The translations under genes were made by a program, and so were the position numbers. The notes beneath the pieces were generated by a model. It worked only from the letters and a program-made list of their open reading frames with translations, made no database searches and was not told where the DNA came from. A stretch of 64,000 nt of DNA, from contig OX246746.1 in assembly GCA_945910005.1 (NCBI GenBank), forward strand, positions 13,621,726 to 13,685,725, in the 5' to 3' direction. This document shows positions 32,407 through 44,700 of the stretch, one piece after another (the first letter of the stretch is position 1; each line of letters opens with the position of its first letter). The stretch comes from Isoperla grammatica. Taxonomy: Eukaryota > Arthropoda > Insecta > Plecoptera > Perlodidae.

Positions 32407-33615
32407 TTACATGGAAGCTCCCATACCAGCGCCCATTCCAAATCCCATTCCCCCTAATCCACTTCCAATTCCTGCTCCCATTCCGGCACCCATTCCCGCT
32501 CCCCCAAATCCATTCCCCATTCCTGCGCCCATTCCACTCGCTCCTAAACCACTTCCAATGCCTACACCCATTCCCGAACTCATCCCGCCTACTCCGAAAC
32601 CACTTCCCATTCCAGTTCCACCAATACCACTTCCCATTCCGGAACCCATTCCCGCACCCATTCCTCCTCCTCCGAAACCACTCCCCATTCCCGCACCCAT
32701 TCCACCAGCCGCAAACCCAGTACCAATACCACTTCCCATTCCTGAACCCATTCCACTTCCACCAAAACCACTCCCCATTCCCGCCCCCATTCCCGCCCCC
32801 ATTCCCGCCCCCATTCCCGCACCCATTCCCGCACCCATACCATGTCCCATTCCTCGAGGTAAATAACCTAAGCCTCCAATGCCGTTCCCAAATCCCATAC
32901 TATTTCCCCCTCTCCTATATCCACTACCCAAATGCCGTCGTTTCCTGGATCTGTCCTTAGAAGATAGTCCGGTTTTATCCCTTGAGTCATCTTCGATTTT
33001 GGGCATCTCTGCAGCAGTGGAGCTGGTCTCGGAAATGTCTTTCAGTTTGGAGCTCTCTGGAGTAGTGCCGCTGGTCTCGGAAATGTCTTTCAGTTTGGAG
33101 CTCTCTGGAGTAGTGCCGCTGGTTTTGGAAAGGTCTTCCAGTTTGGAGATCTCTGGAGTAGTGCCGCTGGTTTTGGAAATGTCTTCCAGTTTGGAGTTCT
33201 CTGGAGTAGTGCCGCTGGTTTTGGAAATGTCTTCCAGTTTTGAGATCTCTGGAGTAGTGCCGCTGGTTTTGGAAAGGTCCTCCTCATTCCTGTTGTTCGC
33301 GTTATCACAACTATGAACGTCATCACATATCACCCCAGTTAACTCCCGTTCTGCATTTGCTTCTTCTTCAACATTAGAAGATGCAAATCTTGGGTAAACT
33401 GGTTGAGCCCACGGTGGGTTGAAGAACATCCATAAAGGGTTGATAAAAAACGGAAATTGATGATAATCTATATTCTCACTTAAATTCTCAGGATCTTGAA
33501 GAAGGTTTGAGTTAATTATGTTCGTCGGATATCTTTGCTTCCAACGTGTGTCTATTGGTACAAAACCGTTAGCTAAGACACAACTGGTCAACCCCAATAG
33601 CACTATGGAGTTCAT
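32407..33615 (-). CDS. secreted Gly/Met-rich repeat protein (402 aa)
   Basis: Unrecognised by name. Residues 1-17 (MNSIVLLGLTSCVLANG) look like a signal peptide. A region rich in Pro, Phe and Trp follows, with two Cys (97, 103). Residues 113-208 are six tandem 16-residue repeats of the type DISKTSGTTPEISKLE, the last degenerate; all are exact 48-bp units. Next comes a basic RSRKRR (222-227), a good proprotein-convertase site. Residues 229-402 are almost wholly Gly, Met, Ala and Ser, built on GMGAGMG and GSGFGG. Such composition is known in extracellular structural proteins, for example glycine-rich shell-matrix or silk/byssus-like proteins; a structural matrix role is inference. A TATA box lies about 60 bp upstream of the ATG. 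The terminal ATG-TAA overlaps a splice-donor-like GTAAGT, so a further exon is possible. Confidence 0.8.
   Translation of the reverse strand: MNSIVLLGLTSCVLANGFVPIDTRWKQRYPTNIINSNLLQDPENLSENIDYHQFPFFINPLWMFFNPPWAQPVYPRFASSNVEEEANAERELTGVICDDVHSCDNANNRNEEDLSKTSGTTPEISKLEDISKTSGTTPENSKLEDISKTSGTTPEISKLEDLSKTSGTTPESSKLKDISETSGTTPESSKLKDISETSSTAAEMPKIEDDSRDKTGLSSKDRSRKRRHLGSGYRRGGNSMGFGNGIGGLGYLPRGMGHGMGAGMGAGMGAGMGAGMGAGMGSGFGGSGMGSGMGSGIGTGFAAGGMGAGMGSGFGGGGMGAGMGSGMGSGIGGTGMGSGFGVGGMSSGMGVGIGSGLGASGMGAGMGNGFGGAGMGAGMGAGIGSGLGGMGFGMGAGMGASM
32992..33279 (-). repeat. six 48-bp coding repeats
   Basis: They encode the SKTSGTTPE-type 16-residue units of the secreted protein. The last unit (SETSSTAAEMPKIE) is the most diverged. 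Confidence 0.95.
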
Positions 33616-33675
33616 GCTAGTTCTGTCCCACTGCTCACTGTAAATACGAATACTTACTCAAAGGACTAAACCCAG

Positions 33676-33684
33676 CTTATATAG
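33676..33684 (-). promoter_or_regulatory. TATA box of the secreted Gly/Met-rich protein gene
   Basis: On the minus strand CTATATAAG lies about 61 bp before the ATG, leaving room for a start site and a 5' UTR of about 35 nt. This supports a compact first exon carrying the signal peptide. Confidence 0.6.
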
Positions 33685-33689
33685 TTTTT

Positions 33690-34515
33690 ATTCCATTGTC
33701 CCAAGCAACATTTAAATGCGTGGTCATAATTGTTTTCCCAAATTGTCTTGAGGGTTATCGCTTTCAACATTGTAGCAATGCGGTACACTTATTTTCCAAG
33801 GCAATGTTATGATTTGATAGTGGTTCCAAACCTTCACTATCACAACAGTTGAAGTGAATGGAGGTCAGTAAGGGCAACATACGTTGTGATAGCAAATAAA
33901 TACTGCGCGATAAGGAAGAAACAATAGCTTTTATCACTGACATGGCCAATGCACGCAAACACGCACATACTCCCTCACACTAGACGAATGTACGCAGTGA
34001 GGCAACCATCTGTTTCAACCAATTGCTAATGCTTTGTCTGGCTGTGAAACTCAGTGGCGGCTTGAAGGTTCAAATATAACCGGTGCCAGTACTTCCTACA
34101 CCGCCCACCCACCCCTCTCCACCCTATTCACCCCCCCCCCCCCGCAATATGTGGGGGGCTACATTATATAGTTTACAACCCGAATTGCCCTCCGGAAAAT
34201 TGTATTTTTCATGGTCATTTCGATGGGAATCTGTGCGTTTTGGAGCAGTAGAATGAAAAAAAACTATCAGTTTTTTATCGAAAGAATCCCTCTTTTTAAA
34301 CTGACTCAGTTAATATATTGTTTTATTTATTAGGTCCAGTATTACAATGTCCCAATAACTACTTATTCGTCGAATAGCTTGTTGTCTCCATGGCAACGAC
34401 CAATCAAAACTCTTGAAATCCCCCAAATAGCTTAATTGCTACAAATAACTTTCCTATTAGGAGATTGTAAGACGTAAGTAGTGTTTTATCACATGAACAA
34501 ATTTTTGACCCGGAA
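33690..34515. other. noncoding stretch upstream of the secreted-protein gene
   Basis: Nothing recognised beyond a C13 tract at 34131-34143. Short overlapping frames only. Confidence 0.5.
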
Positions 34516-34518
34516 CAA

Positions 34519-34675
34519 ATGTTGAAAATACACACACAAATATAAAACTATACCAAGGTCCTCGGTCTGAGGAAGGAGTAGGAAGAGTACTCCGGAAATG
34601 TACCGGTTTTTTAAAGTAGTAAGTGCCCTTGGTATAGTTATATATTTGTGTAGCGTATTTTTATTCATTTTTATT
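34519..34675. repeat. foldback element with hammerhead-like tip
   Basis: AACTATACCAAGG (about 34546-34558) and the preceding ACACAAATATA are complementary to CCTTGGTATAGTTATATATTTGTGT (34627-34651, arms with small gaps). The loop contains CTGAGGA (34567), a 6-bp stem GGAGTA/TACTCC and then GAAATGTA. This order of motifs resembles a hammerhead core but is not a perfect match. No protein is encoded. Confidence 0.65.
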
Positions 34676-34870
34676 GTGCGTAACATTTTTCTGTTAATAA
34701 ATATACATAAAAATATAAACATAACACTAGGTTTATTTCAAATAACTTATCGTAGGTGTTTATGTGTAAATTAGAAGTTGTGATTTTTAATAATGTCGAT
34801 TTCGTTGCATTATTATAGCAAATTATTGTAGCACATTATAGCACGGTACATAGGCTCTAACATAGACGTA

Positions 34871-35024
<154 letters not shown>

Positions 35025-35029
35025 TCTCT

Positions 35030-36860
35030 CCCCCCTCCCTTTCAAAGTACAAAATCCCCACAAAATCCAGAGTCCATTGCAATGAGAACTGTGAGTGGTG
35101 TATCCTAAATACCTTCGGCATTGGAACGTTAAACCAGGTAAAATTTAAGATATTTTAGGAGGTATTTTATTGATATCTTGAGAATGCTTCAAGATATTGA
35201 AAAAGTAATTCATTTCATACCCGGTATTTGTTTTTGTATCAGTGAATTTAAAAGCTTTCAAGTTTTTAATTGTTGCGATTGTTAATCACCCCAATAAAAT
35301 ATCTGAAAGTTTTTAATTATTGAATCATTTACAGAAATAACAATGCTAATCATCATAATATTTTAACTTATTAAAATCATTGTTTATCTGATACAAAACC
35401 TAACCCCCAATATGAATGACTTTTCCAATAACTTGCAGCGTTTTCAAGATATGTATAAAAGAGCGTTATCATTTAGCGCGAGTGCGGGAGTGATAAGAAA
35501 TGCGTAATAAAAAGGCACGAATGCCGCTGGTTCTAAAGACGCTGTGAGCGTTTGCAAAGCAAAATATGTGAAGTGGTTTTGCATTTCCATGTTCCGTGGA
35601 TCTAGCAGCATCGCTCTGATTGAGTAGAACGGAGGGAGGGAGCTTTCCTTACAAGTGGATTTCACTAATAAAAGTTTGAACCGTTCTCTACGTTCGCACG
35701 TCATCCAAGTGTAATCCTATCAGTTCTCGTGTCGAGTACATTATTGCGTGGATCAACTTCCGGATTAACGTTGCTATAGATAGGAGGGAATTGGAAACTA
35801 AACGAGAGTTGTTCCAACACTTTATGCTCAATGATTTCAAGTCAAATAAGCCAAAGACAATCTGCGTCGTCCTTGAGAAGTAACGGTTTGCACTACTGGG
35901 GGGTCTGGAGGGCGTGACCCCCCAGTTTTGACCCGCAGTGAATTTTTGTAGGGTGTTTTGTCACGAACACATTTAAATGGCTTTGGAGAGGGGTTGGGGG
36001 TTGACGACCGTGCTGAAATAATGCTTTTCTGGTGGAGAAAAAAACAGCAAAAAATTGAAACATTTACCTAATACAAAATATTGGATGAGCAAGTGTAAAT
36101 ACAAAGTACAACAAAAAAATTAAAAATAAATAGTCAAAATGCATAAAATCGATAAAAATTTGTGCCAGTATGGTATATACCGTTGTTATTGTAAGTGATG
36201 GTATGCATACCGGCTCATACCGCCCCACTTTAACCACTGATCGTCCTCCCGTCCCCAAAGCGCTTTTAACAAATCCATCTGAAAACGGTTGAGAATTCAC
36301 AATCAATCTCGACGTTTTCAATTGTGTGGATTTACATCTCTTGTGAAATCTTGAAGGGGAATACGTAACCAAATGTTCAAACCACTTTCGCCCAAACACA
36401 AACTTTGGTATACTCGAGTTTACATAAAAATGGGAGAATTCGTTGACGTGGCTGAGTTTAGTGAAAACAACTGTTTCGTCCATCCACCGATCAATGATCT
36501 GAAAATTCGGATACAATGTAACTTTTACACCATTTGAATTGGTAAATGATTCTGAATATTATACCAATAGTTATTTATTCCACAAGTGGTGATGAAACAA
36601 CCAACTTTAAGACCAGGACAGCTCGCTTCAGCCATCGAAATATTCGTCTACAGTATATGGATAATTTATTATTGTTATTTAAAAATAATATGTATTTTCG
36701 TAGAAATATCTGCCACAAGGTTCATACCGGCTGTACTAACACGGGTTATCGAGCATTTGGATAGATATAAATGAATGTCCAAGAGGAATGCCTAAGGTTT
36801 GTAGGTAGGACTCGATCCTAGCGATCGCCTTATGCCTGAGAAAACCACGAATAAAACCGT
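35030..36860. other. noncoding stretch, nothing recognised
   Basis: Only short frames without domain signatures; the longest (36064-36516, minus, 150 codons) has a hydrophobic C-terminus from AT-rich sequence and no recognisable family. Confidence 0.45.
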
Positions 36861-36862
36861 TC

Positions 36863-36937
36863 ACTCAGAATTGCCAGTAGGCGGGATTTGAATAGGATAA
36901 CCTCCCGAATTAGAGTCTTGCGTGTTACTGCAGAGCT
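36863..36937 (-). mobile_element. SINE-A head fragment
   Basis: Complement of the tRNA-like head of the family: CCTCCCGAATTAGAGTCTTGCG is shared with 39083-39104 and 46860-46881. Diverged at box B. Confidence 0.6.
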
Positions 36938-36984
36938 GTATTGATACCATTATCTTGTATCTTATCTCCATGTACACCGATACA

Positions 36985-37212
36985 GGCGGCTCAACGGTTC
37001 GATACCGGCCACCGCCAATCCTGACTGAAGGATTTGCAAGGTTTTCCTCAGTCACAAAGCGAAAGCTGGGATCAAGTCATACTAACAACCCTCGGACATT
37101 CCTGCTCAACTATTCCAATATACCACAATACCTAGTACTAGTCTTGAAGACGGGCATGGATTGTCCCTGGGCAGGCTTCCTACAAAAATAATTGTTATTA
37201 TTATTATCTACA
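36985..37212 (+). mobile_element. SINE-A copy
   Basis: Box B-like GGTTCGATACCGG, then CTGACTGAAGGATTTGC, TTTTCCTCAGTCAC, CTCGGACATTCC and the 3' end CTTCCTACAAAAATAATTG followed by (TTA)n. Same order as the copy at 46645-46908, but on the opposite strand. Confidence 0.8.
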
Positions 37213-37214
37213 TG

Positions 37215-38640
37215 AATGATTGATAATGACTATATTTGTATCTAGATTTAAAAAGACAAGTATAATTTTGTATTTCAAAGATTTTAAATTAAAACATATT
37301 CTACCGCATATGTCCGAATCTCCCACCACAAGTTGTCCACTCGGAAGGCAGTGGGGGGGGGGGGGAAGGGGGGGGGGGGGGATTTGAAGCTTTTTCACAC
37401 AAGTCTGGAAGTTTATGTTACCTGCATATCAAAGACACAGCGTGTGTAGTGTAACTTGCATGTACACAAAATATCCTCGGCTTTAAACAAACAGTCTGAA
37501 GAAGCTGCTCTCTCAAGGTCAGCCACCAGGACCACGATACACTTAATCGAGAGGTCATTGGTTCGATATGTGTCTCCATCAATCCATACCCAAGTTCTAG
37601 AAAGTATAAAGGAGCAACAATTTCAATTAGAACGAATCGAGATTATTAAGTTGTTTGTGAATTTGAACGAGTTTCAAAGGCATTTGCTACAATTGAAGGG
37701 AGTTCTATTATCTGTCCTATTCATGCCGCCTCTTTGCTTCAAGTGATGACCATTGTGTTGGCTCCATTCTCTTCTTCGAACTTGATGGAATTAAATCTTA
37801 ACTCTTCACAAAGTAAATATTGAATGAGTTAGCGCGTTTATCAAGAGAATGTAATTTATTTCAGGACCCTTTGAACGGTAAATAAAGGTCAATTATTTGT
37901 TTGATCAAACTTTCTTAATTTAAGCTGTATAACAATAGTTAGATATCATACTTCGCCGAAGCTTGATATCTGTTCTTGCTTTGCATTTGCCCGCAGGCAT
38001 TCAAACTTGACGAAGCCTTCGAACGTTTCAGGCAAGAAGAAATTCCACCAGGGGAGCGATGAATATATACATCTATAGGGTGGAATATGGTACCAAATCC
38101 ATCCGTCTTCTTAGTTTACAGTAAAACATGTGTTGTACACAGAACGTCTTCATATTATTTTGATGAGATCTTACGAGTGAAACAAATAAGAATGTGTCGC
38201 GCTTATATTAGGTTATATTAGGTGACACATCACTCAACTTATTCTTGTCGCTCCGCGTTGCGAGGCGATCTCGTATCCCTTCTTGCGCGTCTGTATATCA
38301 TAGACATAATTACTGTATCTATGGTCTCCATCCTTCCCTTTTTACCACTTATTTACCGCTTTGCACTGTTCGCTACCATAATTGTTCCTTCTTTCACTTC
38401 CCTGCTTCCCTTCCGTACCGCACACCGCTTCCCCTTCCCTTTCCTTACTTTTCTCCCTAATCTTACATAGCTACCCCCACTTTTCTGTTCCTCTGTTTTT
38501 ACCGCTTTCTACATTATTATTCTGCCCCTTTTGCTCGTTCGCTTCCACTTCTTTCTTTTTGTCTTTGCTTGCCTTCCGTATTGCACAGTGCACACCACTC
38601 ACTTTCCTATCCTCTACCTTTTCCCTAATATATATCGTAC
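37215..38640. other. noncoding stretch
   Basis: G-rich tracts (G13 and G12) near 37353-37381, a tRNA-like box B remnant GGTTCGATATG near 37559, and C/T-rich DNA at 38330-38610. No gene recognised. Confidence 0.45.
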
Positions 38641-38646
38641 ACTGGT

Positions 38647-38858
<212 letters not shown>

Positions 38859-38865
38859 ATTTTTT

Positions 38866-39125
38866 TTCGTAGGAATCCCTGTTATAGGATGCATACTAAC
38901 TTTCCCGGATGTGCCCCTCTTCAGGTGACTAACTATTGGTAGATTAGGGTGTTTGGATAGTTAAAAAGGAATGTCCGATGGCTGATATTATGACTCAGTA
39001 CCAGCATTCGCCTTTAAGACTGAGGAAAACTCAGAAAAACCTTCAGTCAGAAATGCCGGTGGCCGGAATCGAACCGACGACCTCCCGAATTAGAGTCTCG
39101 AGTTTTACCGCTGAGCCGCCTCTAT
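38866..39125 (-). mobile_element. SINE-A, near full-length copy
   Basis: Read on the minus strand it has GAGGCGGCTCAGCGGTAAAAC (box A), GGTTCGATTCCGG (box B), CTGACTGAAGGTTTTTC, TCGGACATTCC, CACCTGAAGAGGGGCAC and the 3' end ATAACAGGGATTCCTACG with a (TTA)n tail. Box A and box B are well conserved, so this is a tRNA-derived SINE, not a functional tRNA gene. Confidence 0.88.
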
Positions 39126-39648
39126 TGGTATCGAGCAGTAGCACGAGTAATATCAATAGAACTAACAAGATGTATTCACTAGATTACTTGTACAATTGCC
39201 AATTGTGTGCCGGCGGAAAAACTCTAGCGCTGTTCCATGCCAGTACAGTTGATAAACAAAATGGCGCAATTAACTCATCCAAATCTGTTGGGGCTGTTTT
39301 TGCAGTTAGTTCATGAAGGCAACAGGAGGTTTCAATTTTAGTTTGCGTGTACTAGAATACTAATCACGTTCTTCGCTATCAACTGAGCAGGTCACTAGTG
39401 GTGCCCGCTAATGTTGTTTGATGATTGGGTAATAACGAGCTACACGAAAATGTAAACACAGGCAAACTTTCATGTCAGCACATCTAGGAATTAAGGTGTG
39501 CACATTTCCCGGCAACTTCAACAGTTACACAAGCGCCGTTGAAATTTACGTTCATTGGGTGGGAGGACTATGTAAACTCCGAGGGGAATTCCTAGCAAGT
39601 ATACAAGGTGAAATAGGTGTGCTGTTGTTTGGAACACTAGTACAGCTG

Positions 39649-39851
39649 ACTCCGAAGAGGTTTTTATTCAACTTTTTTCCTCATTGTAGGCCTATATGTG
39701 TATTGTCTTTTTAATTGCCTTACCTTTATGCTTTTGTCTTAATTTTATGTTAAAATGTTAAAAGTTATCCACTTAGGAAATTTTATGAAAAATGTATGTA
39801 ATCCTGCTTGTTTATAATTTAATAAATCGTGTTTCTAAAAAAAAAAAAAAA
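39649..39851 (+). mobile_element. short polyadenylated retroposed insertion with target-site duplication
   Basis: About 203 bp bounded by AGTACAGCTG at 39639-39648 and again at 39852-39861. It ends AATAAATCGTGTTTCT followed by about A15, with AATAAA at 39821. That is the hallmark of L1-type target-primed insertion of an RNA 3' end, either a truncated LINE or a processed 3' UTR. No coding sequence is recognisable. Confidence 0.8.
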
Positions 39852-39852
39852 A

Positions 39853-40022
39853 GTACAGCTGGTTAGTGACACAGTGAGCATGCACGCATCCCGCACGGGG
39901 TAGACCACGTGACACCTGCTGGGTTGGACGACACTACCTGTCGTACGAGCCTTTTAGAGTCTGAGGAGTGCACCAGTACAGCTGGTTAGTGCAGGCTTCA
40001 CGCACGCGCCTCGCACGGGGTC
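39853..40022. repeat. imperfect tandem duplication, about 120 bp
   Basis: GTACAGCTGGTTAGTG...CACGCA...CGCACGGGGT occurs at 39853-39902 and again at about 39976-40022. Confidence 0.6.
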
Positions 40023-40024
40023 GG

Positions 40025-41616
40025 ATATACTTTCTTCCCTTAGGGATCCAACCGATTAGATTATAGAAGACAGATTAGCCTCGTGTTTGTCTTGTACGAT
40101 GCGGTAGACTTTCATTTTCGATCTCCGATTCGATTTCCAATGGTGCACATTGGCTCCGCTCCGCGTGCGACGACAACTCAAACACAACTTGTGTTTGTTG
40201 AAAGTCAAACAGAACAAGTTGTCGCCCCCCCCCCCCCCCCAATCCTCTCTCACCATGTCGCCCTTTCACGAAACTCAACCCCCTTTAGGCCAGAAGAACA
40301 CACTTTCAACATTACTGAGATCTTAAATTCTAATACCATCCGGAAAATAGAAACAGTCTCGAATAAAACTATTTCGAGTTTCATCCCTCTCGTGTCCAAT
40401 ATATTCAGAGAAAGACGATTGAAAAATTCTAATTGAAGCAACCCAGAACTCGCTTTTGCATTCTCAATGTTTGCTCCGAAGTTCGAGCTTTCTCCGCCAT
40501 CCGGCCCTTCACATATTGATGCCGTTGAGGTTGAGTCGAACTCGCGAAATGTTCTTCCTGAGCAGCAAACATAGTAACTACTTCCAGGACATTTTTTTAT
40601 ATTTTGTAATCCAGAAAAAAGTAATGTATACACACTTGGCCGGCCGCCCAAGACCCATATTGCGTTCAATACTTATTGAAAACGAATGGTGATGGGAATA
40701 TTATGTATGTTCGTCACTGCTATAAAGATTGATCTAGAACTTTCGTGTATGTGTGTGACCGTGTGTACAAGACAAGTACATTCATAGTGATCTATACGTG
40801 TACGTTATATGTGACATTTATTGGCTTATAAAAGCAGTAGGTTAGCAGCTTATAAAAACAGGCTTATTCTTAGCAGTAAACAAAGAACGAACAAAGAACA
40901 AATAACCTCTACGAAATCAAGCTGCTATCTGGGATGATCTTTAGCGTACTAATATAATATTGCAATGTATTTTTATTACAGTGGTTGAATTACATTGTTG
41001 GTCTCGTAGCAGGTATACGATCATCGTAATATACACTTTGGCAAGTTTTTACAAAGAGTTCCTTGCAAGCTAGGTACAAAGTATGAATATAATGATGCAC
41101 TACTAGACTAGTGGGTGCAGATATAGTTGATATGCAGAATAGTTGATCGACCACTGTATTGCACGAATTTATTTCCTTTATTTATCGTTACAGTTTAGTA
41201 AATGGGCAGAAACCCCCATGTTCCTGTCAGCTTTATTCTGACAATTTTCCAAAGAAAGTATTAAGTAAACGACAATTTGTTTAGATATCACTAGAACACT
41301 AAATGTACTTTGCAATATGTCAAACATTTTCAATCAATAAAAGTCTCCTTATAAATATTTCACATAAAAAGTTGAGTCTCCACGGAATAATGGTTCATTG
41401 AACTCCGTAGGCAACTTACGTGTTAGCTACCATGCACAAACGGGTATTACAACACTTTGTCCACTGTCGTTAGATACTTGTACACCCTGCATGGAGAAAA
41501 ATGTTCGACAATACCGCTATAAAAAAGCCATTCCCAACGCTGACTCAATAACAACAGTGAAAAATGAACAAACCTGAGCATGTATATTGTATAATCAGTA
41601 AAACGTAGCCAAATTC
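40025..41616. other. noncoding stretch, nothing recognised
   Basis: A C16 tract is at 40225-40240. Opposed frames of 117 and 139 codons (40083-40436 plus, 40250-40669 minus) overlap each other and show no family signature. Confidence 0.4.
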
Positions 41617-41624
41617 TGTGTATT

Positions 41625-42003
41625 CACGTAAGACTGCGTGTTGTAGAACTGTGCAATGGCAGAAGCAGTGATTCACGTAGGACTGTGTTGTAGAACTGTG
41701 CAATAGCAGATGCAGTGATTCACGTAGGACTGTGTTGTAGAACTGTGCAATGGCAGAAGCAGTGATTCACGTATGACTGTGTTGTAGAACGGTGCAATAG
41801 CAGATGCAGTGATTCACGTAGGACTGTGTTGTTGAACTGTGCAATGGTAGAAGCAGTGATTCACGTAGGACTGTGTTGTAGAACTGTGCAATAGCAGAAG
41901 CAGTGATTCACGTAGGACTGTGTTGTAGAACTGTGCAATGGTAGAAGCAGTGATTCACGTAGGACTGTGTTGTAGAACTGTGCAATAGCAGAAGCAGTGA
42001 TTC
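41625..42003 (+). repeat. 47-bp minisatellite, about 8 copies, alternating variants
   Basis: Unit: GATTCACGTAGGACTGTGTT then GTAGAACTGTGCAATAGCAG and ATGCAGT. Early copies alternate between AATGGCAGAAGCAGTG and AATAGCAGATGCAGTG, suggesting a 94-bp dimer as the unit of amplification. Confidence 0.93.
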
Positions 42004-42615
42004 ATACGAAGGACTGTGTGTGACTGTGTTCGTGACTGCTTCCTTGCAAATATCGCAAGTCAGCGAGTCCAAGTCATCCATGAAATTTACCTTGCGAAGA
42101 AAAACAGAGTGGAAGGAAAAACACTGTCCCAGAGAGGAAAAACCGTGGAACAACAGCGGCAGCACCGAAAAGAAAGTAATGAAAAACGAACAAAAAGAAA
42201 GCAATTTTCGTGTGAATTTTGAACGAGAAGAGAAGTGGTTAAGATTGTGTTATTACGGACATCCTCAAAATCGTTAAGAGTCTGAGTGGAAGTAATTATT
42301 TATGATATCAATCATTCATGATAAGAGTTTTAAAATCAGTCTAGCACAACGCAAACAATTTCAAGTTTTCTGCAGTAAATCTTTGATGTCGATTCTTGTT
42401 GCTTTACGTTTTGCAATAATGCTATTCGCAACAATGAACCCTACCGCATGAGCCACCGTGGACGGCAAATATTGTTGCAATGGTTCTTATAGCAACCGCG
42501 CACACTTATCCGTCAAGAAACGCGGCGAACGGAAACAATTTTCTTCCGATCGATTTAAATACATGTATTTCCAAGCGACTCCGCACACTTGTCGGAAACG
42601 ACAAGTAAAAAGAAT

Positions 42616-42674
42616 AATAATAAAAAATAATAATAATAATAATAAAAATAATAATAATAGTAATAATAATAATC

Positions 42675-42768
<94 letters not shown>

Positions 42769-42769
42769 G
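42616..42769. repeat. (AAT)n microsatellite
   Basis: About 50 triplets with AAAAAT and ATC interruptions near the left edge. No SINE body borders it. Open poly-Asn and poly-Tyr frames through it are artefacts of the triplet. Confidence 0.95.
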
Positions 42770-42872
42770 CCATTCTGGGTACTGCTCGCATTTTGAGAAA
42801 GGTTCTATAATATTTTGATATCAGTTTTTATATTGAAGTCTTTATGTTATGTTTATATAATTGTTTTATGTA

Positions 42873-43193
42873 GAATTTATGACATTGCGTGGTCCTGCGA
42901 TGCGGTGCGGGTGTTTTGGGTTGGCCCGGGTTCGTACCGCGTCGCACCGCAGGGCCACGCGGTGTCATGAATTCAACTATATTTGATTTATGTGTAATAT
43001 AATAATCTTTGTGATATGTAAAATCTTTTTAAAATGTAATTATCTTTGTAATGTGTAAAATCTTTGTAATGTCATATTTTGTAATGTGTGGTTGCAGCAC
43101 CTAAGAGGTGAGGATCACCTTTGGTGCTGTAGACTAATAATGTACCTACCATCTGGTGATGTGATAAATAAAGATAATAATAATAATAATAAC

Positions 43194-43279
<86 letters not shown>

Positions 43280-43304
43280 TAAAAATAATAATAATAATAA
43301 TTAT
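42873..43304 (+). mobile_element. LINE-like 3' end with two RNA hairpins and (AAT)n tail
   Basis: First hairpin: 27-nt arms 42873-42899 and 42948-42974, whose four differences from perfect pairing are all G-U compatible in plus-strand RNA. Second hairpin: GCAGCACC (43094) with GGTGCTGT (43123), enclosing AGGTGA/TCACCT. The segment ends GATGTGATAAATAAAG and then (ATA)n to 43304. Structured 3' ends with a short-repeat tail are typical of some non-LTR retroposons; the family is not identified. Confidence 0.6.
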
Positions 43305-43309
43305 AATTT

Positions 43310-44700
<1,391 letters not shown>

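Noticed and set aside
32388..32960. Plus-strand proline-rich open frames opposite the Gly/Met protein
   Set aside because: They are antisense shadows: Gly/Met codons (GGN, ATG) read as Pro/His/Ser on the other strand. The minus frame has an ATG with a signal peptide and a TATA box.
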